64,000 nt of DNA from Stenocarpella maydis (Eukaryota > Ascomycota > Sordariomycetes > Diaporthales > Diaporthaceae), in assembly GCA_002270565.1 (NCBI GenBank), contig NQMI01000060.1, positions 1 through 64,000 of the forward strand, given 5' to 3'. The position numbers were made by a program, and so were the translations under genes. The notes beneath the pieces are model-generated. The model was given only the letters and a program-made list of their open reading frames with translations, was not told the DNA's origin and did not search any database. This document shows positions 1 through 12,067 of the stretch, piece after piece (the stretch's first letter is position 1; every line of letters begins with the position of its first letter).

Positions 1-2145
1 CCCCCCCCGGCTGCGGGGGGCGGGGGGGGGGGCGACCGAATCATCTTGTTCCCCTGCTTGCACGGGTCGTTGAGCCTCATTGCGGGTACTCCCGGCAGGG
101 CACCTGGGCTGGGCGTAAAGGGCTGCCCGCAGCCACAGCACTTACTTGACGCAGATACATTATGTAGCTTGCATGTCTTTTATCAACACTGACGCTAACA
201 GCCGGCCAGCTGCAGTGTGCTCGTGAGCCTTGTGGTTACTCTGGGGTCTCATCCCACCCGACTAGAATCCACGTAACTAGCACGAGCCATTGCAAAGTAG
301 GCGATGATATCGATAGTTACCGCCAGGCTTGGCGAGCTCTACGCCCACACATTGGGCTGAGAGCACGTTCGCAAGTGTCGTTAATTAGATGCATGGTAGC
401 ATAGGTGGTTCGTCGCACAAAAGAGGTTTCATATCTAGGCGCTCTACAGGTGGTCCGCAGGGTCCATCGGCGTTGTGCCACCGACTATTCTATGTGCGTG
501 GCCGTGTTTGACATCAGCTAATCGCCTGCATATGGGCCGTGCACGTTGCCAGAGGAATGCAATGGACCTTGGGTCTCGCATTCAGAACGTTTTGTATTCG
601 GGCAGTCCATTGCCAAAGACCGAGCTACAGCTAAGAATATATCTGGTGTTGACCACTGGAGGCGCACCGTCGTATTCATTCGAACGCAAGCTCCAGGGGT
701 AGGCCCGGGAAAGGGCATATAGTTGAGCAGGTGACGAGACGTTCATAGATACGATTGCTCAAGCCGGTTGAGGCACAACGTCAAACCTGCATGACACCCG
801 GTTTCAAAACAGCGGAACAAAAAAAAAAAAACATTTGCCATGATCGCCCGAGTCGACATAGCACCGCGTAATTCCAAGAGGACAGATAAGGGGGCAAGAG
901 GAAGGGGCGACGGCGAGGAGGCGCCCAAGCGCCGCGGGATTGGAACCGTTCAGCCCGGCCGAGAGGTTGGTTCCAAGTGACATGAGAATGGAGACTAAGC
1001 TGCGCCAGCGCTAGCCGCACGGCCGAAGGCGACAATGTGGGGGCGCTTGCGGAGGAGCCTGGAGTTGGCTTGCTGGTCCCCGGCTTCGGGATCGCGATGC
1101 TGACAGGTGGGATGTCATGCCCTTGATCCTTCTCCATCACGCGCAGTGCTCCTCGTTTTCGGATACGAGGGTGGTTGGGCAGGGCTGCGTTTCGGGTTCG
1201 CAAGAGAGGTGACAGTCGGTCCCAAGGCGAGAGTGAATCTCGGAATCGCATGGCGCTGATGTGGCATCGGACCGCTGGTGGTGCAAGCGAGGGTGGAGGC
1301 ATGGTATGAACCAAGTGTGAGGGACTCTGTACCTAGGTAGACTTGATGGTAACTATATAATATCATAGTGATATTACCCTCTCAATTGCAGTGCTTTGCC
1401 ATTCCTCTGATGGCTAAGCTGGCCTAGTAGTGTACTCAGAATCACGGCGTGTAGGCTTGATCAATCCATACTGATATTATCAAACGCCTTCAGTATGTAG
1501 ATATCTTTTGATGGGGGTCATAGAAATCACAATTCCAGGTGTATCCGGCCCTGGATGTATTTCTGTACCCTGCGCTTTTCCTCTTGCTAATCTCTATCCT
1601 CTCGAGAAGAAGCCAAAATGAGACTATGTATTGTACCTTTGACACTATCTCATGAACTCAAAAGATTAGTTGCAACCTCTGTCATCTGATGCTGGCGCAT
1701 ATACATACCCCTTCAGGCAGCAGGCAACTAGTGTGGATGCGTCGTGCGAGGGTGCATATAGCTAGGGGGCAGTACCGCAGCCCGTGTGCTATTGGACGAC
1801 TGCTGCAAGCTACGTATACATCCGGAAGGCCTATCCTCAGCCGAGGGTACGGGGGATTCTACTACGCCCGGCCCCGGCGCACGCGCAGCCCGATGGCCTC
1901 AAAAGTTACCAGTTCCGGGGCACGGAACGCGTTCCGGCTGCCTGGGTGTCTGAACAAGGTTGACACTACTATTAGTACCTATGCGTGTAGTATCTCAAGC
2001 CGATGAGATCGGGGCCCCCACTTCCACGTGCTCCCTCCCACAGAGGTGCTCTCCGTACACATATAAACGAACCCCTTCCGGATAGGATGCCTACCTGGGC
2101 GGCGGCGGTGTGTCTCCTCCGAGCAGTCAAACCACGCCCGCAACC
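1..2145. other. Gene-free left end
   Basis: No gene is recognised. The stretch opens with C and G homopolymers (1-32), has a 13-nt A run at 819-831, and carries a perfect 8-bp hairpin with a 3-nt loop at 1358-1376 (TAATATCA/TGATATTA). A GC-richer block (about 860-1310) holds a 177-codon minus-strand frame (781-1314) with a low-complexity, Pro/Ser/Arg-rich translation that resembles no family I know. Confidence 0.5.
2062..2067 (+). promoter_or_regulatory. TATA box of the lipase gene
   Basis: TATAAA lies 79 nt upstream of the chosen lipase ATG, within the usual range for a fungal TATA-driven promoter with a short leader. Confidence 0.4.
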
Positions 2146-3516
2146 ATGCTCCTGTCCTACTTCCTCGGGGCCGTCTCGAGCCCCCTCCTGGCCTACGTCC
2201 GAGGCGGAGCCCCATCCCACTGTGACAGGCAGTGCATGCAGCGGGTCCGCGCAGCACTGGCTTCTGAGCAAGCTCTGTGGGCAACCCGGAACATCAGTGA
2301 CGACCCGTTCTATGACACCCCGAGCAATGCGTCGTCCTCAAGGCCCGGAGACGTCCTGAGATGGCAGGCGCTCTCGGCCGGCCACGTTGCCGCCAACTGG
2401 TCGATGGTGCCCAGTGGCATGTCTCTGGCCCGCCTCCTCTACGTTACCGAGGACATGGACCGCAATCCCATCCCCGCATCCGCCTTTGTCCTCCTGCCGT
2501 ACTCGCCGGGCACCTGGTCGTCGCCCGATGCCCCCAGATTCGACACGGTCGTCTGGGCACACGGCACCGCCGGGCGCGCGAGGCAGTGCGCACCCAGCAA
2601 CAACCAGAGGCTTTACTACGGCTGGGACGCACCGTTCGTCCTCGCGTCGAGCGGATACGCCGTTGTCGCCCCGGACTACGCCGGCCAGGGCAGCGTGGTC
2701 CCGGGCGGGTTCCATTACGAGGCCGGACATCTCCACGCTGCCGACGTGGCCTACGCCCTGGCCGCCGCCCGCAGCGTCCTGGGCAAGATCCTGTCGGACG
2801 AGTGGGTGGTCGTGGGCCACAGCGAGGGGGGCATGACTGCCTGGCGCACCAACGAGCGCCTGGCCATGCCCGGCCAGGATGCGCTGCTCAGGGCGGGAAC
2901 ATTCATTGGCGCCGTCTCCGTGGCCCCGGCCCTGCGGCCCATCGACCTGATCCCAAGGTCGATCGAGCTGGCCGGTGACGGCCCGCTGGGCGCGTTTGTG
3001 TCCGTCTACCTCCTGCAGTCCGTCACGCGCATCTACCCGGACCTGAAGCTGGACGACTACGTCAGCGAGGGCGTCAGGGCGCTGCTCCCGGTTGCCGACA
3101 TGTCATGCCTCGCGACAGGCCAGGCCGTCGTTGCCGGCCTGACCACGGCGCAGGTCTACAAGGACCTGAGCTGGCTGACGTCCCCGCAGTTCCTGGACTG
3201 GCACGAGCGCTTCAACGGAGCAGGAGCCGCACGGCTGGCCGCGCCTATGCTCGTGGTGCAGGGGCTGGACGACATGCTCACGTACGCGGCCAACACGGAG
3301 TGGGACTTCAACCGCACTTGCTCTGCGTTCCCCCGCTCCGCAGCCGAGCTGTATCTGATCCCTGGCCTGGGCCATGATGCCGCTCTCGTGGCTGCGCAGC
3401 CTTACTACATCGACTGGATCAGACAGCGCTTTGCCCGTGTCGGCATTGCCGAGGGCTGCACCACACGGACAGCCGTGCCTGTTAATCAAGACTTCGTGAG
3501 GGGCGGGCCTCCTTGA
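2146..3516 (+). CDS. Secreted lipase (LIP / secretory lipase family)
   Basis: A single-exon 456-residue alpha/beta-hydrolase. The start is the ATG at 2146 in a CAACC context; an open frame runs further 5' but only from a GTG at 2110. The first 16-20 residues (MLLSYFLGAVSSPLLAY) form a signal peptide. Family landmarks appear in order: a DPFYDTP segment near residue 50, VVWAHGT (oxyanion side), GYAVVAPDYAGQG, the nucleophile elbow GHSEGG with Ser226, an acid residue in QGLDD (Asp375 or Asp376) and His410 in GLGHDA. These match the Candida LIP-type secretory lipases (PF03583), which hydrolyse acylglycerols outside the cell. Substrate is inferred from family only; esterase activity on other acyl esters is possible. 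Coding GC is high, typical of an intact gene. Confidence 0.85.
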   Translation: MLLSYFLGAVSSPLLAYVRGGAPSHCDRQCMQRVRAALASEQALWATRNISDDPFYDTPSNASSSRPGDVLRWQALSAGHVAANWSMVPSGMSLARLLYVTEDMDRNPIPASAFVLLPYSPGTWSSPDAPRFDTVVWAHGTAGRARQCAPSNNQRLYYGWDAPFVLASSGYAVVAPDYAGQGSVVPGGFHYEAGHLHAADVAYALAAARSVLGKILSDEWVVVGHSEGGMTAWRTNERLAMPGQDALLRAGTFIGAVSVAPALRPIDLIPRSIELAGDGPLGAFVSVYLLQSVTRIYPDLKLDDYVSEGVRALLPVADMSCLATGQAVVAGLTTAQVYKDLSWLTSPQFLDWHERFNGAGAARLAAPMLVVQGLDDMLTYAANTEWDFNRTCSAFPRSAAELYLIPGLGHDAALVAAQPYYIDWIRQRFARVGIAEGCTTRTAVPVNQDFVRGGPP

Positions 3517-4233
3517 GCCGCTGTCAGCGCTTGGAGTGGCTTCCAGGAGCAGATGATCCAGCGGCGGTATGGGCTCAGATGTCCGGGTACGTGGGGCGCT
3601 TCCCAGGGTGTTTTGGTTGCCAGGGCTTTGTCGTCTGGTTCTCCTTGTTGGGGGGCTCAATAGAACTCGATGTAGACATTAATAGACCGGCAAGACATGT
3701 AAGGGCCAGCCAAGGTTTACTTAAGCACCTAATGCTTACGGGCCTCGTTGGTGAGAACAAACCAACTATTATAACCCACTTCGGGAGCCCAGTCGTTTGA
3801 TATCGAAGGCTTACCCCTACCGGACCCGGGTCCACGGTACCGGTTTCGCATAGCAGCGAGCCGAACCCGAGGACAGACAGACCCCTGCTGCCACTCGCAT
3901 CCCCTTAGCCTCGCATCACAGCATCTGGCGCTCCGTGCTATGTCGCCAAGTAGGCAGCAACAACTCGTTCATTCAAGTCGTGTAGGCAGTCAGTGCCGAC
4001 GCACGTCTCTCATGTGCTCACTGCGCAGCGCGGGCGTGCGGCATCTCCCAGCCTCTGCGCCGGCCATATTTCAAGAGTCACGTCCCATCTCGTGCCGGAC
4101 AAGACATGAAGAATCTCTCTGGTGTGACTACTCACGCAGCTGGCGGCCGCACCAAAGCCACACTTCTTTCCAAGACCGGCTCGAATAGGCGTGTGCAACC
4201 GGGCCGACGGCACTCGGAGTTCAAGAACCCACC
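3517..4233. other. Intergenic, lipase to kinase
   Basis: Presumably the 3' UTR of the lipase and the promoter of the kinase gene. I see no further coding signal. Confidence 0.4.
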
Positions 4234-5796
4234 ATGGTGGTGGAGTGGGCTGAAGACCTATTCCCGGATGCTGCCCATATCCTCCCACACGAGCCCCCCG
4301 AGGACTACCGACATGGGGGGTTCCACCCCGTTGCTCTTGGCGATACCTTCCAGGACGGGAGGTTTGTAGTTAGGCACAAGCTAGGCTTTGGAGGGCAGGC
4401 GACCGTGTGGCTTGCGGAGGATACTAGTCCTCGGCAGAGGTACGACAGCTGAGCGGGAACACCCCCCCCCCTCCCCCAAGTAATCTCGCGGCCACCACTA
4501 ATCTCGGACAGCAGCAAATTCGTGGCATTGAAGATCAAACAGTCTCGCATAAGCGAAGGCCCACCAGAGCACGACCCGGAGGTACAAGCTCTGCTGGCGC
4601 TGGAGAAATACTATACCTGCAGCGACCAGAGACAACCGAGATGTTTCACTCAGCTGCTGGGGGCATTCCAGATATCCGGGCCGAATGGGAAGCACAACTG
4701 CCTCGTCACCGAGCTGGTCGGACCGTCAGTTGCGAGGGTACTCCGGGCATGCAGTATCTTCGGTGAGACCCTGAGACCCGATACAGTGCTCCGAGCCTCA
4801 CGGCGTGTGCTCCAGGCAGTCGACTTTGCGCACAAGGCCGGCGTGGCCCATGGAGGTATGTATGGAGCCTCCCCCGGGTATCAGACCATGACTAAATGAT
4901 GGTCCCCCCCACAGACATCTCCCTCGGCAACGTCGCATTCACGTGCAATCTAGCACAGAATGGCGACGAGGACATGTTCGTTGCGCTCGGCGGGCAACCA
5001 ACCACGGCGGCTTACACCGGCAGGGAACAACTCCCGCCCAACATGCCACGCATGCTCGTCAGGACCGCGGACTGGGACATGTGGACTGACCGGGACGAGG
5101 AGGATATGCGGTTCTTGGACTGGGGCCTGGCGTTCCCGGTCTGGCGACCAGTCACGTCGCTTCCGCAGCCCATTGACCTCCGGTCGCCAGAGACGTTCTT
5201 CTGTGCCTCGATAGACTTCCGCCATGACCTGTGGAGGGCAGGCTGTGTTGTATGTCCCTTGATACAGCCCCTCAGGGGGGAGGGGCGGACCGCCCCCTCC
5301 ACGAACCGTAGCAAACTAACCATTTTCCTTGTAGATATATGCCTTGTATTTCCAACAATCCCCTTTTCCATTTGAGCACGGCTCAGATGGCGCATTTTTG
5401 AGTCAGGTGGTGTCAAAGCTCGGCCCAGTACCGGCGCAATGGCACCCCCTGTGGAGGGAGATGCAGAGGAGGAGTTCAGACACTCAGTTCAATGGTAAGA
5501 TGACTACAGCATCCCGCTTCTCCTCATGTCTAATCTGATTAAGTATGCTATGTTCAAAAGTCCATGACCATAAAAGAGTGGTGGACACCTTCGAAGGGAG
5601 AAGGGAAGCTATAATCAAGGCGTGTCAGGAGGAAGACGAGCACCAAGCGGATGATTGCTCACATTATGACTTCGAATCACTCCGGTTGCTGCCCCTCACA
5701 ATATCTTCCTTGTTGGCATGGGAGCCTGCAAAACGCATGGGCGCGCAGCAGGCGCTGTCAAACCTAAAGTGGGTCGACTATCGGAACGAGACTTGA
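4234..5796 (+). CDS. SRPK-like protein kinase, five exons
   Basis: Exons 4234-4439, 4512-4855, 4915-5249, 5335-5494 and 5561-5796 total 1,281 nt and give 426 residues. The start ATG has a textbook CCACC context. The N-terminus carries the SRPK signature GGFHPVALGD, then a glycine loop LGFGGQATVWLAED (residues 50-63), VALK with the ATP lysine at 76, a catalytic loop HGDISLGN with Asp184 and Asn189, and D-W-G at 252-254 in the magnesium-site position. SRPKs phosphorylate SR splicing factors; fungi carry expanded families of short SRPK-like kinases of unknown substrate, and this looks like one of those rather than the core Sky1/Dsk1 orthologue. There is no obvious spacer insert between lobes. 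The exon 2 acceptor could instead be 3 nt downstream. The first intron contains a C10 run. Confidence 0.8.
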
Positions 5797-6128
5797 GGAT
5801 TCTCTTTTCAAGTTGTGTACATGCGGCAAAGGAGGACAAGCGTTTGCTTAAATCTAGGGAATAGTCTAACTGTACTTGTCGATCTGCGCTACTTTGGACC
5901 ATTGTTTTTGTCCACCAGTGCATGCACATCACTTAAAACGTCGTTTCCATCTCCCGCAACATTCGAACCTGATTTCACATATCCTGACCTCCCTCGCTGA
6001 GGTCATACTTGGCCCCACCTGCAAAGGCACTTTCAGATTTCCGAAAAGAATATATATTTACTGTTGGATTATCTAATGTACGCCTCGCGCCAACGCATTA
6101 CTCCAGTGAGACTCGTCCACCAAACACT
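5797..6128. other. Convergent intergenic space
   Basis: 3' flanks of the kinase (+) and calcium pump (-). No coding signal is seen. Confidence 0.4.
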
Positions 6129-9100
6129 TCAACTCTTCCCCTGCTCCGATGCACTCTCCACCGTCTTGGCAGGGGCGACGGCTGCCGTCTTCTTCATGGC
6201 CTTCTTGGCCTTTACCTTTTGCTCGTGCATATAAGCCCTGAGGCCGCTCCCGCCGCGGATATTCTGCCTCGCCCGGTCCCCACGGAGCGTCGACAGCGTG
6301 CGCAGCGGCGCCCGGATACCCTCTTCCAGCTCCATGGTACTGCGTCTGTGCGCCTCCATCTTGCTCGGCGTGATGCTCTCAGGCGCCCACCGCTTCCGGA
6401 TGAACCATGGCAAGCATGCGGCGACCCACTCGTCGGGGGTCTTGCGGATGAGGATACCCCACGGGAGCGAGATGGCGCCGAGACCGATCGAGAGACCCCA
6501 TTCCTTGCCGTTGAGAGGCGTGATCTCGAATGCCGCGCCGCCAACGAAGATGATTAGGACCTGTCCGCCGACCATGATCAGGTTGATGCCAATGAAGAAC
6601 CAGTTGCGTGTGATGCCTTCAAAAATGTTGATCTTGTTGTCGAGACGGCGGTTGTTGACTTCGTTGAAGATTTGCAGCCACACAAATGTGTTAAACACCA
6701 GCGTCTTCAGCCTCGTCACTTCGTGCTCGGACGTTCCGTAACCGAGAAGGGTCCTGCCGCCAAAATGGAGACAGAAGGTAATCGCCAGTTGGCAGATCGC
6801 CTGCCCAATAATCATCTTGGCCATGCGAAGTGTGATGAGCGGAGCGGATTTCCGGTCAGGCTTTCTGTCCAGGACGGATCGAGACGGGGGGTCCGTCGCG
6901 AGGGCCAGAGCAGCGAATGTGTCCATGATCAAGTTGACCCAAAGCAATTGCACTGCGTTCTGTGGTAGAGGTCAGTTCCTGATAATCTCAGGGCCCTCGG
7001 AAATAGAGGGCTTCAAAAACAAAGGGGGGGGGGGGGACAGGTCCCACAAGGGTCTACCCAGTCATTCTTCACTGTTCACTTACCAATACAGATTCTTCCT
7101 CGGCCGAGGCGACAGCCGAAACGAATGTCAGAACAACGGCAGTAACGTTGACCGTGAGCTGAAACTGCAGGAACTTTTTTACGGAGTCGTTAACCGCACG
7201 TCCCCACATCATGCCCTTCACGATCGAAGCGAAGTTGTCGTCCATGAGAATGATTGCGGATGCTTCCTTTGCGACTTCGGTACCCGCAATTCCCATACTG
7301 AACCCAATGTCGGCCATCTTCAGAGCAGGAGCATCATTCGTTCCATCGCCTGTAACAGCGACCGTCTCGCCGAGTTCCTTCAGGGTGCGGACCAGGATGC
7401 GCTTGTCCTCAGGGCTCGATCGGGCGAGGACCTGAAGCTTGGGGACCAGTTCCTTGAGCTCCTTTTCGTCCTTGCGCCGGAATTCGGGGCCTTCCATCGC
7501 GATGCCACCGTCCTCTGGATGGTAAATGCCACACTCCCTGGCGATCGCGCGTCCCGTCAGGATGTTGTCGCCCGTGACCATTCGGACCACAACGCCCGCG
7601 CGTTGGCAGTCCTTGATGGCATCCTTGACGGCTGGCCGAAGAGGGTCCTTGATCCCGAAGATGGCAACGAGGGTCATGTCTTGGTGAACCTTGCTCCAGA
7701 AGTCGGGGTCGTCCTGAGATCCAACATCTGCCGGTGGCCACGACTCGAAGTCTCGGTAAGAAGACGCAATAGTGCGCAGCGTCTGGCCAGCGTAGGACGT
7801 GATGGTGTCTAGAATCGTGTCGCGCACAGAATCCTTCAGTTGGACACCAGTAGTGGATTCGGGGTCGCTGAGTATATGGCTGCACTTCTTGACGAGGATT
7901 TCCGAAGCGCCTTTGGCATAAACTCGATATTTATCGTTCGAAAGCTTCACAACACTTGCCATATACTTATTCGCGGAGTCGAAAGGGAGGACCTGCACGA
8001 TGTTGGCATTCGATCGTTCTTCCTGGACTGGTCCAGCGCCGAGGTGATCACGTGAGAAAGTCAACAGAGCGACTTCGGTCTTTGAGCCAATGAATGTCTG
8101 CTCTCCGTCTTGTTCGCCCTCAAAAGCCGTAGAGTTGACCGCGTTAGACTGTATCAGAAGTCGCTTTGTCTCGTCTCCAAGGGAAGCCACAAATTCGTTG
8201 ACGGGAACGTTAGGAACGGTTTCGACAATTTCCCTCTCACCAGCATCCCGCATGTTCGTATCGTCAAGTGCCGGCTCTGTCCCACCGAAGCTGTTGCAAC
8301 TTCCCAAGGTGCAAGCCACGACAGTCATCTTGTTCTGTGTTAAGGTTCCGGTCTTGTCTGAGCACACGGTTGTCGCGTTGCCCATTGTTTCGCACGCCTT
8401 CAGAACTCGAACAAGATTGTTGTCCTTCATCATTCGCGTGGTGGCAAACGCAAGGGCGAGAGTCACGGCCAAAGGCAAGCCTTCGGGCACGGCACTAGAC
8501 AATTTGTCAGTAGGCGGATGTACTTGGGGGGCCTGGAACACTCACACGACGACCACCGTTACAGATACAATCAACAAAGTGAGAAATTGCTAGTATCAAG
8601 TCAGCATACCAAACCACACACAGGATTTTCTCCGGTTTTATTGCCAAACGTACCTGGCCCTTCTCCGATGGTGAGGCGTTATTTCCAGGCAACGCCGCCA
8701 AGAACTTGATAAAAAGAACAATGAAGAGGATCAGCGCAGCGCCGGCACCAAATTTGGCGATCCAGTCGGCAAGTATGTTCAGCTTCTTCTGGAGAGGCGT
8801 GTCTTCCTGTTCAGTACGCAGGGCCATTGCGGTTCGTCCGTAGCTCGAGTTGACACCAACGGCGGTCACGAGGAAGGTTCCTGTTCCTTCCTGGACCTTA
8901 CTTCCGGAAATGATGAAGGGGTCCAGCTTTTCCAGTTCTGCATTGTCCTTGCCAGATGCAGCTGCATCCGTCAGGGCAGCGAACACTTCATTACCAGGGA
9001 CCTTCTTGAGAAGATCCGACTCGCCAGTTGCAGAAGACTCGTCGCATTTGACGCCGTATCCCTCGATGAAGATGCCGTCAACAGGGATCACTAGGATGCG

Positions 9101-10341
9101 TTATTAGCCTTCTGTAGAGCCCAAAGCGACACATCACGGAGGATCTCAAAACATGACGGGGGGCGAAACAAGTAGAGACCATACTTACTGTCGCCGGTGG
9201 ACAAATGAACGACATCTCCAACCATGACGTCAAATACTGAAATCTCTTGAGACTTTCCGGAGCGGACCACCTTGACTGTGCGATCATTGTGCTTCTTGTT
9301 GAGCTTATTAAACTGCCGTTCCATCTGGAAGTCGTTGAGTGTACCGCTATTGGGCAGTAGGAGTTAGCACGCTGCTGAAGACGGAAATCCAGTCAGCCAT
9401 TGACAGCTCCAAGACACACGTACACGATGACGACAATCAGAATTGCTACAATAATAGCAACACCTTCCACCCACTCAACTCTGGGATCGCCAGGCTCATG
9501 GGTGGTGCCAAAGGTCTGATAGAGGCCAAGTGCCAGTGAAACAACCGCGGCAATTGTAAGAAGAATCAGGACCTTGTCGTTGTATGCCAACCAGGCTAGT
9601 TCGAGCAGCGATTTGCTCTTCTTTTCAGGCAACCTGTTCAAGATTTAATCAGCTGCCAGTCTTCGGCAATTTTTCTTTCTGGAAGCTCTGTGCAACTTCA
9701 ATATGAGGTCTCCATTGGTGACATCATTCCAACCGACCCCGTTGGCGCGCCACGTATGAGCCTGATCCTCTGCCGAGACACGCTCATTTGCCCTACTTGG
9801 TGCGTGCTATCAGCTGAACATGATAGGAAGCTCACCTGTTGTCATTGAATACGTCCTGTCGATCTGAGAACCCCTGGGTCGACGCGTGGTGGGCGCTAGA
9901 CGCAGCAGCGGCCGGCTTGTCCTCGACAGGCTGCGGCGCGGTGTCACCAAGAGCGCCATACTTGGGTGCGCCCTTGGTCGCAACGTCCTCAAAGGCCACT
10001 GAGCCATCCAGGATGTCCTCGTCAGGGCTCAGCCCGCTCTTGATGTTGGTGCGCAGACCCGTCTCGAGCCCGGCAAGGCCGCCCATGGCCAAGAAGGCGT
10101 TGAGGCTCTTGGGATTGAGCAGCTTGGAGAGCTGTCCGGGGGAGAAGGCGAACTTGTTTTTTGGGTGGTTGAACATGTCCTCGGTGCCCGGGTCGGGCGT
10201 GAGGGCATCGCTGAGGTCCACGTGGAACTTGACATGTTTTGGGGTGGCATGGTCTTTCTGCTGGTCAGGGGCCGCCGAGGTCGCGCCCTCTCCCACCACG
10301 GTTGTGGCTTTCTCCCACTCAGACCCTGCGTTGCTAGCCAT
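6129..10341 (-). CDS. PMC1: PMC1-type Ca2+-transporting P-type ATPase, seven exons
   Basis: Minus-strand exons 10341-9836, 9633-9424, 9346-9189, 9090-8654, 8589-8546, 8494-7084 and 6959-6129 give 3,597 nt, 1,198 residues. This is a P2B (PMCA-like) pump. It shows the A-domain motif CDESSATGESDLLKK, transmembrane motif PEGLPLAV, phosphorylation motif DKTGTLTQNKMT (Asp near 498), MVTGDNILT, the hinge TGDGTNDAPALK, and the M6 segment QLLWVNLIMDTFAALALATD. The N-terminal ~170 residues are polar and the C-terminal tail is short, Lys/Ala-rich and without a clear calmodulin site, as in yeast Pmc1. It would move cytosolic Ca2+ into the vacuole (plasma membrane for some fungal paralogues). PMC1 genes are usually calcineurin/Crz1 targets, but I did not confirm a site here. 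The last intron contains a 13-nt poly-G run (7024-7036). Confidence 0.95.
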
Positions 10342-11742
10342 GCTGGGTATGATGTAGTCTGATCTGATGTTGTTGCGCTCCAGAGATGGGCCAGGTAGAG
10401 CCTGGCGGTTGATAGACTGCCACTCCGCCTGGGTGGTGTGGAAAGGGTCAGGCCACAGAACAGCTCAGCTCCTGGGAGCAGCCGATTCGATGGTGTATCT
10501 TTGTCGAGGGTGTTGCACAAGCCCACCAAACTCAAGCGTGAGGTGACACGGTCCCATAAAGTGAGTAAACAGTACGTCAGTCGCAGGGCAGCCCTTGGGA
10601 TATTTGGAAGGAGTGAGGAGGTGTGCCAGGGGAAGGCCCAGAGTAGGCAGGGGAAAACGATAAACAAACAAACAACCCAAACAGGGAAAACAGGGAAAGC
10701 AAGGCTGGGGATTCGAGATGAAGCAAGATTTCGGTGTGAAGTCTTGACCGGGAAAAGGAAAGTTCGAGGGGCAGGAACCACAGTGATATGATGGATATCT
10801 GAGACAATGTCCGCTCCCAGCCGTGGTGGCTTTACTCTGCCAAAGGAGAAGGGGGAGCAAACACTGTGTTTACCGGCAGTGTCAGGGAGTACCTAAACTT
10901 TGACCTGATGTGATCCCTCTTCTGTGTTCCTCGTTGTCACTCGATCCAGGGGGCCCAACCTCCAGGCCAGCATGGATGAGCGACTGGCGGATTGACATCC
11001 TGAGCTTGGCATGGCACTCTGACAGGCCTGGCCCGCCGCCACTGTTGAATGGGGCCACAGCATCAGCACCTCTTCATCTGGCGGCACTGCAGCTCCCAAG
11101 CCTGGCACCTGCATGGCGGCGCGGCAGGCCCCTTGGGCAGGCCTATGGTGATAGTTATTCCAGGCGGCTTGGCGATGACCATGGCCAGCTTGGCGGGCTC
11201 CCTCCAAATTTGGGCTTGACTCCCCCCCCCCGGCCCAATGTTGCCCCTGGGGAGAAAGGGAGGTAGAAAATAAACAAGCCCTTTTGCTGCCCCCGTGGTC
11301 TGGTACAACAGAGCAAGTGTGCCTCGGCGGGGCTTGTGTTGCCTTCTGAGAGCAGCAGATAGATGCACGGGCAGCTATATTTCGATGCTGCGGCCCTGCG
11401 GCCTTGTGGCCTTCAGGCCCATGTGGGGCGGCGGGAATCTCACCGGCCTGGCTGCAGGGTGCTCCAGCCTAGGAACGCACGCTGGCTGTGTGCGTGCAGG
11501 CTGAGGACGATACGGATCTATTGTCCGCCCTATCCGCCCTTTCTGCGCTGTCTGCCTTGATTTTCTTTTTCTGCTCGACAGTCTCCATCTTCAGGTTTCC
11601 AGCCAGTCCTCAGGGGCGCCTTGACGCTAGGAAATTGGCTAATATTGGCTTTGTGCTCAAGCATTCGTCACCGTCGCGCGTCCAAGACTTTGCCAAGCAG
11701 CGCCGCCAGAGTCGTGGGTAACAGCATGACATGTTCCGGTTC

Positions 11743-11782
11743 AGGACAGGACAGGACAGGACAGGACAGGACAGGACAGGAC
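11743..11782. repeat. Pentanucleotide microsatellite (AGGAC)8
   Basis: Eight perfect head-to-tail AGGAC units lie about 1.4 kb upstream of the Ca2+-ATPase start codon. Unit number is likely to vary between isolates. Confidence 0.95.
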
Positions 11783-12044
11783 CGGGGGGTGGGAGTCCAA
11801 ACGGCGGTGTCCTGGGCACGTGTGCTGGCGTGTTCTTGTGTCTCTCCTGTCGTGTGAGCCTCGATCGTGCGCAGTTGGACACAATCAGCCTGGCTGTGTG
11901 TTCAAAGCTGGGTGCCAGTAGGTGGGAACTCGTCGAAGTGTAAAAACGAAGAGTTCCAGCTGCAGGCTGCCCCCAGACTTACTTCCCCACGTCGCAGCGG
12001 CTGATGCAGGGTTAGGTAGCAACCCTGCATCTTCTCTTCTAGCC

Positions 12045-12067
12045 AGGTACCTAAGTAGGTACCTAGG
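12045..12067. repeat. Paired TAGGTACCTA-type palindromes
   Basis: Two closely spaced AGGTACCTA copies, each palindromic. Related words recur near 1331, 37977, 41843 and 62823 in the window, all intergenic. Confidence 0.7.

Noticed and set aside
781..1314. 177-codon minus frame in GC-rich sequence
   Set aside because: Translation is Pro/Ser/Arg low complexity with a poly-Phe tail caused by the A run; no family, splice or promoter support.
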